Source: Cylindrobasidium torrendii FP15055 ss-10
Taxonomy: Eukaryota; Basidiomycota; Agaricomycetes; Agaricales; Physalacriaceae
NCBI GenBank assembly: GCA_000934385.1
Contig: KN880433.1
Span: 1-64,000 of the forward strand
DNA: 64,000 bases
Reading direction: 5' to 3'
Both the position numbers and the translations under genes were made by a program. The notes beneath the pieces are model-generated. The model made no database searches, had not been told where the DNA came from, and was given only the letters and a program-made list of their open reading frames with translations. The stretch's first letter is position 1, and each line of letters opens with the position of its first letter. Below are positions 34,516 through 46,148 of the stretch, piece by piece.

Positions 34516-36458
34516 TCACGGTGATTCTGGGCTGTCAGGCGCTGCAGCTGGCGCCGGTGCTGATGGTGCTGTCGGGGTCGTTGGCGATGCCGCCGTGGGT
34601 TGTGCTGCCGTAGAGCCCGACGGCGTCGCTGCATTCCCTCCATTGGCCTTTGCTCGAGGCGAAGTATTCGTCGCTGGCCGATCTTTCCCACTGAGCAGAC
34701 TCTGGAAGAAGTTCTGAAGCACTTCGTGTTGTGTCTGTCCGGGTGGGCTGGCGTGGTTCGCGGTAGATGAGGGCGGCCGGGCAGTGCCCGCATTGGTGGA
34801 TGCACCAAGACCGGTCGGACGAGTTGTCCGTGGAGCCCTCCGAGCTGCCTCTGTGGTGGTTGTGCTCTGGGCTGCTGGTGCCCCTGCCATCTCCATCTCC
34901 GAAAGCGCGCGCACGACATTGGGAAGGCTAAATGTACCATTTCCGAGAGGACCAACAATCCCAGCCGACGTTTCCAAGTCGGCAGGATTCCTGAATGCGC
35001 CGCGAGGATCGCGGTCGCTCTTTTTGGCATTCTCGTCGTAGTTCTTTGCCAGGAAGGTTTGCTCGGGGACGGGATTGTTGAAAGCAGGCAGAGCTGGCGG
35101 CTGAGAGAACATTGAGACACAGAAAAGACGATATATCAAAGACGAAGCGCACCTTGGTTCCTTGGTCCGGTACAAGGGAGGCGAACAATGTCTGCGCGCC
35201 AGGCTCCTCATCCGTATCATCACCTTCGATGTCCCTGTCCCAAGCATCTCCCCAGACCCTTGGTTCAAATGACCGCACGATTTCTATCTTACCCCAGCTA
35301 TCCCATCCGGACGGGATGAGAAGCTGGTCACGATCCAAAGGGTTTGGTTTGTGGTTGAAAGGGAAAGGGTTGCGCACAGGGCCTGGTGCATCCGCACCTG
35401 CCATGGCTGGGGAGGGTGCTGGCGGCGCGAATAGCATATGAAGGGCGTATTGGCGCAGCACCTGAAGTGTTTGGGGCAGGGGTGTCGTATAGAATAGACC
35501 AGCGCCGTCTGTATCGACAGAGGTCAACGCGTAGCCATGTCGAGGAGAACGTTTACTCACATTTCAGACATATTGTCCTCAGGACCTGCATGATACCATC
35601 CGTTTGTTCCTCCCATTCTCCTCCCTTTCCACGCACCATTCCACCAGCGGCCACTGTATCGCGCTCTTGGTCAATGAGGTCGGCCTTGGTGCAAACGACA
35701 ACGATGGGCACGCCGGCAGAATTATGGGTCAATGTGCCCTGTCCGAGAGGTAGAACAGTGCCAGAAAGAGTGGACGTTGCAGGAAGAGGCTCAGATGTCG
35801 GCTCCGAATAATGCTGGATATAGTACTGTACTGTAAGATGTGAGCAGGTGTAGGTTTGGTCTGAGAGGTACTCACAGCGCTCGCGGTTCTCTTCGCGTAC
35901 AATTTCTAGTTCTCTCGACTCATCACCTTTTGCCCATGCCTCTATCCATTGGAACCAAGTTTCAAGCTCTTCGATAAATGTCCAAGGACGCGTCCAGTCG
36001 AGCACAACCATTATAAGGGTATGCGGGAGGCTTGCGCGCGGAGGAAGAAAGTGCGGGACTAGGGAAGTGTAGGATGAATTTGCAGATGGCACCGTATACA
36101 CAGAAAGTCGAGCCAATGTATCCGCTAGAATGGCTGAGTATTCAGTCATGTAATTCTTTCGCACACGCACCTTCATCTCCCTCGTCGCGAACGTCGGCGA
36201 AATCATATCCAACGGCAAAGTCCGTCTTTAAATCATCCTGGCTTGGTTTCTGCAGAAGGGCGGAGGCGAGAGCCGATTTTCCAGAAGATGGTTGGCCGAG
36301 GAGTACAATCTGCTTCGAGTTGATGGAGCGTGAAGAGGATACCGAATCCAAAATTGAGGACCTGGATAATTGAGAAACTAAAGTCAATCTTCACGGACTC
36401 GGAACGCGCACCAAAGATCCTGGGGCGGTGCTTCGGGGGAGGCGGGGCGGGAGTCCAT
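34516..36458 (-). CDS. Cytoplasmic dynein light intermediate chain
   Basis: Cargo-linking subunit of cytoplasmic dynein 1. Start MDSRPASPEAPPQDLW splices to SSILDSVSSSRSINSKQIVLLG, matching the family opening LWSSIL. A P-loop GQPSSGKS follows. Further landmarks: LPHTLIMVVLDWTRPWTF, LPLGQGTLTHNSAGVPIVVVCTKADLI (the GTPase-like CTKAD), IPSGWDSWGKIEI, and NNPVPEQTFLAKNYDENAKK. The C-terminal effector region VLQNFFQSLLSGKD matches the amphipathic helix that binds activating adaptors; the remainder is Ala/Pro/Thr-rich. Ends at 34516. The start lies only 90 bp from the divergent TIP41 start. Confidence 0.93.
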
Positions 36459-36548
36459 GGAGGGAAAGAACAATGACCACGTTGTTGACACTGGCCACAG
36501 ATCAACTTGATTTAGAATTATGCAGCTGCGTCTCCTTCATCTTCTGCC
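36459..36548. promoter_or_regulatory. Very short shared divergent promoter, DLIC / TIP41
   Basis: Only 90 bp lie between the two opposite start codons, so one compact bidirectional promoter is likely. No TATA box seen. Confidence 0.55.
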
Positions 36549-37604
36549 ATGACAACTCCTCCGTCTTCGGTGCCCCTACCGAAGCACGAATTATACGAGG
36601 CCCCGGACGAGCGTGGTATAACTGTCAACGGCTGGCGCATAACTTCCACCACTCGGCCCATTTCCAACGGACCCCAGTCCGACGCACTACAAGCCGACCT
36701 TGGCTTGACTTTGCCTGAGATGATCTTTGGGAACAACCGTCTCACCATCGAGCATCAAGCCACCGGTTGGAAATACTCGTTTACTGCACGCGACGCGTTG
36801 GCTGCAGTGAAGAACGGTGAACTGGAGGATGGGGACGGCGGCGTGAAGGTTGGATATGCAGACGCATGGCTGAAGAGCCGGTGCGCACATTCGAATACCT
36901 GAGCGGCCTCGACAACTGAAGAGCATCGCAGCCAATCCAATAGTGCTCTCATGCCTCAAACCGTTCAAGCAAAGCCGTACGATTGGACTTATACAACAAC
37001 ATATCCTGGACATATTGATCCAGACTCAACGTTCACACCAACTTGGGAATCTGTTGAAGGAACAACGCATGAGTTACCTTTGGCAGAATTGACGCGTCCT
37101 GACCCCATTCTCTTCTATGCGGAAATCCCTCTGTTCGAGGATGAGCTACACGACAATGGCTCGTCCGCACTACTCATAAGGATTGTGAGCAAAGCGCTAT
37201 CGCTTTAGCTATCAACTCACTATAGCTCTAGCGTATTATGCCGACATGTATTTTCATTCTGGCCCGGTTCACACTTCGTGTCGACAATGTCCTATTCCGC
37301 AACTTCGACACACGAATCTACCATTCTTTCGCGTCGAACCCCCCGATGATAATCCGCGAGTCAAATGGCTTTGAAGCACCGTACGAAGTCCTGAAAGCGG
37401 TTTGTTATTTTACATTCTGTCTCTTGCTCGACTGATATATGCTACTAGCGGCTACCCAAGCAACAGGATCTTACACCCCTCACCGATCCAAATTTCGTGT
37501 CGCGCTGTTTAACGGAAACCCGCAAGTATTCGCAAACCGAAGGTGCCCACACGGGATGGCGAGGACTGGGTACCCGTCGTGACTGTGCGACACTAGCGCC
37601 ATGA
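36549..37604 (+). CDS. TIP41: TIP41-like TOR signalling regulator
   Basis: Tip41/TIPRL homologue; in yeast it binds the phosphatase regulator Tap42 and tunes TOR signalling, and human TIPRL binds PP2A-type catalytic subunits. Landmarks: GITVNGWRITSTTRPI, LGLTLPEMIFGNNRLTIEH, an intron, then KPYDWTYTTTYPG, ILFYAEIPLFEDELHDNGSS, MPTCIFILARFTLRVDNVLFRNFDTRIYH and MIIRESNGF, all matching the family in order. The last exon gives LPKQQDLTPLTDPNFVS and ends at 37604 in the frame used. A second frame through the end reads EDWVPVVTVRH before a stop at 37597, so the true C terminus is uncertain. Confidence 0.92.
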
Positions 37605-37693
37605 CATTGTAGCCTGATACTGTATCTACTTATGTAGCACTATAGAGTATGACATGAATTGGAAAATGACAAGAGTACGAGAGTCCAAGATAT

Positions 37694-38860
37694 CTACATG
37701 AGCTTGCCATCTCTCTTTACCTGAGCCACTTGGTTGAGGCGTTGACTGCGTAGTGTCATATGAGTGCCTTGTGCAGTCTTCTTCTGGGCAGCTGCATTGA
37801 CGGGGGCTACAGACGATTGTGACAACGATATTCGCGTGTCGTCTGATGCAAAGCCTGGTATTCTGATATTATGGTTGCGCTCTGCAATGAAATGAGTAAA
37901 ACATCCTTCTAGCAGCAGGCAATTATTTGCCAAAGAAGACCAAGATGGGACACGAGGCTACCGCGATGCAGCGCTGAGGTTGCAATAGGATTGGACGTAC
38001 CAAGGTGCAACTGGAGGTCCTTGACTTCTAGTGTATCACCGCCTCTATGTTTTGCGAGCCGGCATGCAAAGTTTGTGACAGAATCAATGAATTCGTCCGC
38101 AACGTTGAGGAGCAACTAATCCAATTCAATGTCATTTTCAGCATCCTCCGGCTTCAAGAAGAGGGTCGAGCGCACATCCTCCACGTCTGGCTCAACCTTA
38201 ACGTTTGGGTCGATGCTGGCCACTAAGTCCTGTAAAGTGCGCCTCATGCTCTGATCACCAGGCGTATTCTTGCGCCGCGCACGGCTGTCGTCGAGTCCCA
38301 GCATAGTTGCGTCGTCTCCAGGGCGTGCAATTTGCGCAGGCGTACCTTCACAGCACATAAGAAGATAGGAACAAATGCTTGAGAAAGGACACACACCAGA
38401 TACGCGTCCACCTGCCATACCACCAGAAAGAGATGGCCTTGTTTGGGCCCATTGAACGGCTCCAGGGTTCGTGACATTCAACGTTTGGCTGATAGGATAG
38501 GCGCTATCTGCAGCAGAAGTGTTGGCAAGAGTGGGAACGGACTCTCCACCGCTACGAATCGCAGGGTGGCTTGTTGATTGCGCTGGTGCGGGGTGTTTAT
38601 GTTGGTCCGCGTATTTCTTCAACTGTGCACAAGTCGCATGTCAGAAGTTATATTGGAGCCCTGATGCTTAATACCTGGATTATTTGCTCTTGGGTCAACT
38701 TGCCCTGCTGAACGAGAGTTGTCATATTGTTGATGAGAAGCTGAGCAACGTTGTGGTCAGAGACGTCCTGGCCGGTCTGTTGCTGCAATAGCTTGCTAAG
38801 CATTCCGATCATTGCATCTGTCCTCGCGTTCACGGTGGGACTCTGGTTGGGCGATGCCAT
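37694..38860 (-). CDS. TAF12: Transcription initiation factor TFIID subunit 12
   Basis: Histone-fold subunit of TFIID (and SAGA in fungi), pairing with TAF4. Start [19 protein letters not shown] at 38860; an upstream in-frame ATG at 38917 is possible. The N-terminal half contains a helix [22 protein letters not shown] and a low-complexity linker. The histone fold is [23 protein letters not shown] joined across an intron to [49 protein letters not shown], matching human TAF12 closely (RKxLQDLVxxIDP, LEVKDxQLHLE, IPGF). The tail is Gln/Arg-rich and ends RDGKLM. At least five exons. Confidence 0.93.
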
Positions 38861-39127
38861 CGAGGGCGAGCACAGGATGGACGTGAGAGCAGGACGGAAG
38901 TGTTGACGCGTGATCAATGTGATCGAACTAGCTCCTCGCGCTTGTCCTCGCAGTGTTATGTAGCTTATCCAATAGACTCAAAGACCATGATTTAGTACGC
39001 CACCTTCACCCTCCTCAGTCCAAATTATTCATCAGGAAGAGCATTTCGACGAGTTTTCATCTATTAGCCACTTATTCTACAATTGATTACCACTTTCTCC
39101 AAGTTACTATGTATGTGTATAAACCTT

Positions 39128-40160
39128 CTAATGCACCGCTTCTCCGCTCAGGTTCTGACCACCGTCAACCAGCACACTACTTCCAATCTATACAAATCAG
39201 CAAGGGAAAACGGGCTGCAAGGAAATGGACGGACCATGTAACCATTGCGCGGCGAAGACATCATAACGATCATGTCGCCAACCTCCTCAGCACATCCAAA
39301 GCGGTGAAGTGGGCTGGCCTCTATTATGTGCTTCGCCGTCTCCGCCGTCTTCTGCGGGTGCGCAGCAAGACCCTCAGTAAGAATGTATCCAGGCAGGATA
39401 GCGTTGATGCGTATGCCATTAGCGGCATGGTCCTGGGCTACACTTTGCGTGAGATAGGCGTAAGCAAGTGGTAATACGTCTACTCACCAGCCGCTTTTGT
39501 TAACCCGTTTGTTGCATACTTTGTGTGAGTGTATGCGCCGCCGTTTTGCAAAGCGATAATAGCTGCAGCCGCCGACAGAACGACGATGCTACCGCGCTCA
39601 GCAGGTCGCCTCTCAGACGAAATTGGCGTCTCGAGACGTTCTTGCTTCTCCATGACCCTGATCTGCTCTCGAACGAGCCAGAAGATGCCATTGATGTTTG
39701 TTTGCTGTACCGACAGCCAGTCTTCCGTCGCAATAGTCGAAAACTTGGCTTTCATGCCCATAGTCTGTTTCCACACATCGTTAGCATGTACGCTTTTGTC
39801 GGCACAGAAACACAACGCACCCCGCCGACGTTCGCGCAGTAGTCCACTCGTCCGAACTTCTCCACGGCCTTGGCCAGCAAGTTCTTCACAGAATCCTCGT
39901 TCGCAATGTCGGTGGGAACAGCATATGCTTCGAAATCCTTGTGCGTGGCAATGGCTTTGCAATCCTCGCCTGCTTTGAGCAGAGGCTCTAGTGTTCTTCC
40001 AGCAAGGACAATGCCCCGCACGCCTGCCTCCGCGTATGCAAGCGCCGTCGCCTTTCCAATTCCTTGGCCTAAAGGAAGACTGTTAATGCATGCAAGCTGG
40101 TTCGCAAGATGACTGACCGGCTCCGACGACGAGGGCGATACCATTGAGATAGAGCTGCAT
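39128..40160 (-). CDS. Short-chain dehydrogenase/reductase
   Basis: Classical SDR oxidoreductase. The start MQLYLNGIALVVGAG joins QGIGKATALAYAEAG across an intron, giving the cofactor motif GAGQGIG. Expected NNAG is replaced by ANVGG (DYCANVGG). GSIVVLSAAAAIIALQNGGAYTHTK carries the catalytic Ser and the YTHTK motif, followed by INAILPGYILTEGLA and FGCAEEVGDMIVMMSSPRNGYM, then IGSSVLVDGGQNLSGEAVH after the last intron, so the family's C-terminal DGG is intact. It resembles fungal SDRs acting on secondary alcohols or polyketide/terpene intermediates, but no substrate can be assigned. Antisense open frames over it are shadows. Confidence 0.85.
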
Positions 40161-40624
40161 AGTGAATTAAAATGCGAAAGTGAATAGAGCCTATGGGGCT
40201 GGAAATGTACCCTATATAGGGATTGGGTCGACCCACGGTGATAGGCGTTGGCTTACGGTCAATCATCCGCTGGTGGCACGATGGCTCACTTATCCAACAA
40301 GAAGATGACAAGCCAAACCTTTAAAGTGACTCCTGGTTGCTTGGATGGCGCTTGTGTACTTGGCCGGGGAATACAACTTCTGTATATCCCTAAGCAATCA
40401 GCAGCAAGGAAATACGTGCAGAAATCTGTCTAGGCACGAGGTAATTGAGAAAATCACCCTCCAATCTGTGGTTCGAAGATTTCTTGCCGCAATATCGTAA
40501 CGGTTCCAAGCGCCAATGAAGGGCAAGTAGGAAACCCCATGGAGAGTTGCTGACCACCACATGAATCCATTGCTATTAAAGCGTCTCTATTCTAGAGTAT
40601 AAGTCTGGAAGTCTGGCCCAATAA
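40161..40624. other. Intergenic between two leftward genes
   Basis: 464 bp holding the SDR promoter and the 3' flank of the pseudouridine synthase gene. Nothing recognised. Confidence 0.5.
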
Positions 40625-42716
40625 TCATGATAAATCCCAGGTAAATTCAGGATGGCTCCACTCTGGCATCTCGGTTTCGTACGAACCCAAGCTCGTGGTA
40701 TACCGCAGAGCATGCAAGAATATGTAGAGTTTCTCCGGCTTGGGATCAGGATGCAGCGGGAGGTAGCAATCTGGGCAGTATATCTGGCCATCTTCGATCA
40801 AGGGGACCGGTTCGTCCACCAACTCTTTCGCGCGCTGCAGGGCTTCGTCCGTACTGAGTTGCTTGGGTTCGTCTAGGTGTACTGTTTCTTCCGTGAGCTG
40901 ATCCTCGATGGGCGGCGTGGAAACAGGCGTGACGACCTCAGGCGTCGGCGCAGGTGATGGGTGAATGGTTGCGGTGGATGGTGCACCCTTCTTGAAGGTG
41001 TTCAGGCTTTCGTTGACAAATTCTGCCTTGCCCTTTCTTTTCCGGTTACGTGCCGGGGGCGGCTTAAGAGCATAATGAGGCGGTCGCAGAGGCGCTTTGG
41101 CACGGAAGACAACATCTTTCCAGCGACCCCAGTCTTCTGACTTGTCCTGCAGAGTGATTTAATACACGACTTGAAGAAGACTGACCAGCAGACCTTCATG
41201 TTCCGTAGGCTCGAAATAATACCAACCGCCTGGTCAGAGAGCGGTACAGGCGAGCCCATGCCAATGTCTTCACCAGTCTCTCGAGGTAACAAGATGCGTC
41301 CGGCTTCACCATCTTTTGCGAGAGATTCTGGATTTCCGTTTGCAATGGCGTCCTTCAAATGTGTAGGCGGAGTTGGAGTTGGTGCCTCTCGCTCATCGTT
41401 TATAACCAAATCAACCCCTCCTTTGCCGCAAGCTTCACCCTATGCAACCTAGTTGAACTTGGGAAAAAATTGGGATGTAGACACTGTACCCAGATTTCGA
41501 CGTCCGAATAAACGGGATCGTTTGCAATAGGATAGCCCATGTACTGAAGATGTACCCGAATTTGGTGTGCTGGAGAGGTTCAGCAGGATTGAACTCAAAT
41601 GTGTTAAATGCCTTACATCGACCGGTGACAGGTTTACCTAGAAATTTGAGATGGGAGAAGAACTCAAGTCAACGTGACGTACAATGAACAACACTGCTGT
41701 TTGTGTGCGCATCGTAGCGTATGCGATTGAAGATGGTCTTCGCGTGCTAGATATTTGTTTAAATCACCGTCCTGGAGTATGCGCAGAAGACCTGACCTTG
41801 CCTTCTGGATGGACAATATTCAAGCCCATCTGTCTGTCCACGGTCAACAGTGGCTCCTCACATGTAACCTCGCCTCTGTCTGATTCAGTTGGGTGGACAC
41901 AAGTCAAGGGAGAGAGAGGACGAACTCAGGAAATTCCCCTCGAACACGAGCGACATACTCCTTCTGAACTGTGCCTCCGAGAAATTCATTGGCAAAATCC
42001 CTTGCACAAGCGGCGGATGTCGGCAGAATCATGAGCCCAGAGGTCAGTCGGTCCAAACGGTTTACGGCTAGGGTCCAGGTTGAGACAGGCATATGTAGGA
42101 GGAAGTGACATACAATAGACTTTCTCATAACCAAAGTCGCTCGTCAAAATCTCGATGAGGGTGTTTTTGAAGTAGCGGCCAGTTGCATGGACGGGCTGAA
42201 GTAGGGTCAATGGACGCCATAGGTCTCGGCAGACAAGACGAACGATGCTGCCAGGCTTGTTCACGACGATAAACTCGCGTTCCTTGTCTTCGAATATGAC
42301 CTGAACCGGCGTGGAAGTCACAGGTGGTTCGTGTCTATGCACGACGTTTCTGAAATGTCCATTCAGTGCCGTTGGACGTAGAGCCGGTCGCCAAAACGCA
42401 CTCCATGAGGTCCCCGTCTCGTACAATAGTAGTTGGTTTTGCTATCTTCCGATTGAGGGTAGTCACTCCCGATTCAAGCGCGTAACGCTTTATTGGAGCT
42501 CGTTACTGGCCACTCTTCGAGGGATAGTGAACGCACGTAGTATTCCATTGACCTGTCCCTGAACTCTGTCGACACGATTTCGAGTATCTCTCTGCCTATC
42601 CATCTTTGTTTGGCGTATGTGCTGTACGGGTACCAGTAGGGAGGAATCTTGCGAAGCCCAGGACGAGTAGGAGGAATCCATCTTGATTCTCCGCTGCCAG
42701 TGCCTAAAGCAGTCAT
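40625..42716 (-). CDS. PUS9: RluA-type tRNA pseudouridine synthase (PUS8/PUS9 type)
   Basis: Pseudouridine synthase of the RluA family, probably modifying U32 in tRNA. Start [39 protein letters not shown] and [15 protein letters not shown] match the PUS9/RIB2 N-terminal domain. Then [63 protein letters not shown], and the catalytic motif [14 protein letters not shown] with its Asp. Later [58 protein letters not shown] and [20 protein letters not shown] complete the domain. The C-terminal extension ends with [18 protein letters not shown] and MPEW, a conserved tail in fungal relatives. About ten exons. No deaminase domain is evident, so a RIB2 riboflavin role is not supported. Confidence 0.9.
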
Positions 42717-43042
42717 GACGAGACTTGTCACGATACGCGCGAAGACCTGTTCCTCCGAACGTTGGATGGGGGCTAATTCCTGCAGCTTTTGGCGTGCCAC
42801 TGCGGCCAATCGTGTCCTCCAGGTGTAAGCCAGCGCTAAGAAAGCTTTCAAGGTCAGTCCACGGTCAAAACTGCCGTGGGAATAATTGATCGCCGATCGC
42901 GAGCAATAAATGTCCCCAGGGAACAGTCCCCTCCGAGTCTCCGACCCACGCGCTTCAGAGGACTGAGATGGGGATCCAAAAGGATCCAAACAGGCTTCAT
43001 CCACTGGCGGATATTCCCACAGATGTCATTGTATTTTGAGTT
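42717..43042. other. Intergenic, probable 5' leader of PUS9 gene
   Basis: 326 bp. The frame of the first PUS9 exon stays open upstream to an ATG at about 43004, but that extension has no family similarity, so I treat it as leader sequence. Confidence 0.45.
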
Positions 43043-43910
43043 CTACTTAGCTGCTGCTTCAATCGCAGCCATCTTGGCTGCTGCCTCTGCTGCAACTTGC
43101 GGGGCTCGTATAAAGAGCTCAGATGCCCTCTGCTTCTCTTCAAAGTCTGTCGCTACCACGTCCCAGAATTTGGCATCCGACATATCCTCGAATCTCTCCC
43201 TCCACAAGATCCATCTCTCCTCACAAAATCCGCGCTGGCCTGTCCATAGAGGTCCACCACAGGCTGGGTCACCAGTGTTTGGAGCTGTAGGATATTGCCG
43301 CTCGGATTGGTAGATGTGTTCGCCGGCAATGAAGATCCATTGAGCAGCTGCAGTCACGGCAGTGTCGAGGCCATCATCGTCGCACTCCCCTTCGAGGGCC
43401 GAGCGCATCGCCCAGATCACGTACAAGTCAAAGTTCAAGACACCGGTACGGGTGAGGCGCGCGGCAAATGCGTTGAGATTGACCCAGTGTCGGCGCCTCT
43501 CTTCGCGATCTGGTTCATCTATCTCTGGCTCGAAGACTACGCAGACCGGTCAACGTTGTCGACGGATGAGGCAAGGATCACACACAATTCCAAGATTCAC
43601 GCATATTGGGCCCAGCTATCGGTAGGTCCTTCCATAGTTCACCGCCCCAGCATCTCAACGGGACTCCATTGCGCATGGGTGGGGGCAGAGCTTTGATATC
43701 GGCCATGAGTTGGACAAGCATATCTTGGGCCTCCGGTTTACGTTGTGCGACGGCGTTGAAAGCGTCCCACAGAATCCAGAGATTTCCAAATTCCTCATCA
43801 TTACCTTGTGAGGGATTCTCGTAGGCCCAGTGCGTTAGCGAACGGATTGTAGAGTCGTGATCTTGGCCACCAGAGACATAGGCATTGATTGTGCTTTTGC
43901 TACCAGACAT
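43043..43910 (-). CDS. DUF3632 domain protein
   Basis: Fungal protein of the DUF3632 family; no biochemical function is known to me. Start MSGSKSTINAYVSGGQDHD, followed by a helical region (NLWILWDAFNAVAQRKPEAQDMLVQLMADIKAL). After an intron with phase T|TC the domain core reads FEPEIDEPDR, HWVNLNAFAARLTRTGVLNF, LYVIWAMRSALEGE and TAAAQWIFIAGEHIYQ, which are the repeated DUF3632 landmarks. The C-terminal part has CEERWILWRERFEDM and an Ala-rich helix, ending AAIEAAAK. Such genes are expanded in mushrooms. It is divergent from TAF7 across 255 bp. Confidence 0.8.
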
Positions 43911-44165
43911 GAAAGTAGGAAGGGTAATCGCGTGTGGATTTATCGACCAGGTTGAATTAGTATTTTAAGTGACTCATTGGTGTGATTCCTAGGAGAATCA
44001 CTCGTTGGCCCGGTTGGCACACGTCTGAGGATGATGATGGCACAGAAGACAGTTTGATTCCAGGGCAAAGGCTTGAGCTCAGTGTTACGTCATATCCATC
44101 ATTGCTGTTCCTCCCTCCACCAACACGCATAATCAGCCTTTCTCTTGCTTTTGCATTTCTCCCAA

Positions 44166-45803
44166 ATGGATGATGATATTGTTGTCGACGTTGAAGGCGA
44201 AGCCGGACCCTCCACATCCCAGGCCGCTCGCCGTCCAGCGCCTTTGGGCTCGACATTCACTCCGACTCCCGCCCCCGCTGGCGAATTACGCGCCTCACGC
44301 CTGAGAAGCAGCTCTGCTCTTCCAGGAAATCATCCATCCGAGCCAGCACCTAATGCAGACAGGGCGCGCGCGGCAATGCCTAGACATCGCGGCGCACCCA
44401 AACTCAGGCTGAAGCTCAATGAAAAGGCCGCCAATGGGTCGGTTGGGATGTCGTTTCTTGGGCCGTATGACCGCGAACTAGACTCGGATGACGAAGAGCT
44501 TGCTTTTGAGGAGCAATTCATCTTGCGCTTACCACCAGGAGAGGACTGCGACAAGCTTCGCAAAATGGTGCAATCCCGCGATGTTAGCCAGGATGTATGG
44601 TTCAAATTCAAAGGTGCGTGTCCGTTCCCGCGGTTGTACCATTACTGAGAAACATGCAGATTCCCGGCGCGCTCAATTCCACATCGGCAACAATACTTAC
44701 AACTCGAAGCTTGTGGATCTGCCATGTATTGTAGAGTCGCAGAAGACATTGGACAGCAAGCAAATGTTCAAGGTAGCCGACATATGTCAAGTACGCCCAA
44801 TCATATGCATCGAGATGCCATCCTGATATAGGTGTTAGATGCTCGTTGTCGGTGACCGTGTAGAGAACGACGAGCCATTGACAAATCAGAAGAACTTCAA
44901 TATTGAAGAGTTCATTTGGCCTCATGGAGTCACCCCACCTATGCATCATGTTAGGAAACGCCGCTTTCGTAAACGTATAAATCGTCGTGTACGCGTCTTG
45001 CCAATCCCGGTGTTAGCTGCCTAATATGTCGTCCAGACTATTGAAAGCACCGAGGAAGCAGTAGAGCGATTACTCGAAGAAGATGCCCTTGCTTCAGAAG
45101 TCAAATTTGGTGAGTTGGTTACTTCTTCTTTATACTAAAACTTTGCTCATGCTGTGCCAGACGTACTCGAAAACGTCAACCCAGATCTTTCAGATTCAGA
45201 GTTCATTGAGCGCGACGAACCTCTGGATGCACCGACACCTGCCATATCCGACATGATGGATGCAATGACACCTGGAGATGATCTTGGGGAACCCGAAGAT
45301 GACGAGGACGAGGACGATGATATAGAGGGTGACGGTGACATCGACGAAGAGCTAGCTGCAGAGCTCGACCTTGCTCTGGGCGACAACGACGATGAGGACG
45401 ACGACGAAGATGAAGATGAAGAAGATGAGAGTGACGAAGAAGAGGTCGCTTCGGACGACGAAGAATCTCAGGCCAGGAAACTCATCAGCGAGGAAATACG
45501 CGACCTTCAAGCGGCGGTCGATAAGAAGGGCAAGGAGATTGCAAGTTCAGCCAATCCTCTCATTCGCGTAGGTGTTCATGATCATTGGAAATTTCTGGTA
45601 CTGAACTTCCCCCCCAGCGTCGCTTCGAAGACGCGCTCAAGAAGCTCACACACGATCTGGAGACGAAGATTGCCCAACGCGATGAGTTCGACGAAGTGCA
45701 AAGACTGAAGAAGGCTGGTATTTCCATCGGTCAGAATGATGACGATGAAGAGTCTGCGGACGAAGTCGAGGATAACAGGCCGCAAGGGATGCAAATAGAC
45801 TGA
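44166..45803 (+). CDS. TAF7: Transcription initiation factor TFIID subunit 7
   Basis: TAFII55-type TFIID subunit that partners TAF1. Start MDDDIVVDVEGEAGPSTS, then a disordered Pro/Ala region. The TAFII55 N-terminal domain begins FEEQFILRLPPGEDCDKLRKM, followed after an intron by ...NNTYNSKLVDLPCIVESQKTLDSKQMFKVADICQ, VLVVGDRV, NIEEFIWPHGVTPPMHHVRKRRF and a continuation RRTIESTEEAVERLLEEDA, exactly the order in human TAF7. A strongly acidic region (Asp/Glu-rich, about 45290-45475) and a coiled-coil-like C terminus (FEDALKKLTHDLETKIAQRDEFDEVQRLKKAG) follow, ending GMQID. About six exons. Confidence 0.93.
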
Positions 45804-46148
45804 GTGGTAGAATACTACGCGAGAGCCATTGCACTCATATTTGCATTCTCATGAGTTCCAATGCCCTAAATCTCTTTTCTTGGACCAGGCCAGACAGTCG
45901 ATGATATCTAACTCGTTCTCGTGTTTTCGTCCGCCTCGATGTGCTCGATCGACGTTCGATATATTGGGTAAGTAGGTTCGGCTAACAATGAAACTGTGCC
46001 AGTCGCATCTCTCGCCGGGATAATCACATAGGCTTCAAAAATCAATGGGGAATGGTCGACGGCAATAACTCATATTTATTGCAAGTTTACGGCCAGTCTG
46101 TGGAAAAGACGACAGACACTATATTCCCAAATGAGTACGCTACCACCT
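45804..46148. other. Convergent intergenic region
   Basis: 345 bp between the TAF7 stop and the stop of the leftward DJ-1/PfpI-like gene. Nothing recognised. Confidence 0.5.

Noticed and set aside
38953..39474. 173-codon plus-strand frame
   Set aside because: It is antisense to the C-terminal exons of the SDR gene, whose frame and motifs are clear.
42717..43004. Extended N terminus of PUS9 from ATG 43004
   Set aside because: The added residues do not match the family; the ATG at 42716 gives the usual N terminus.
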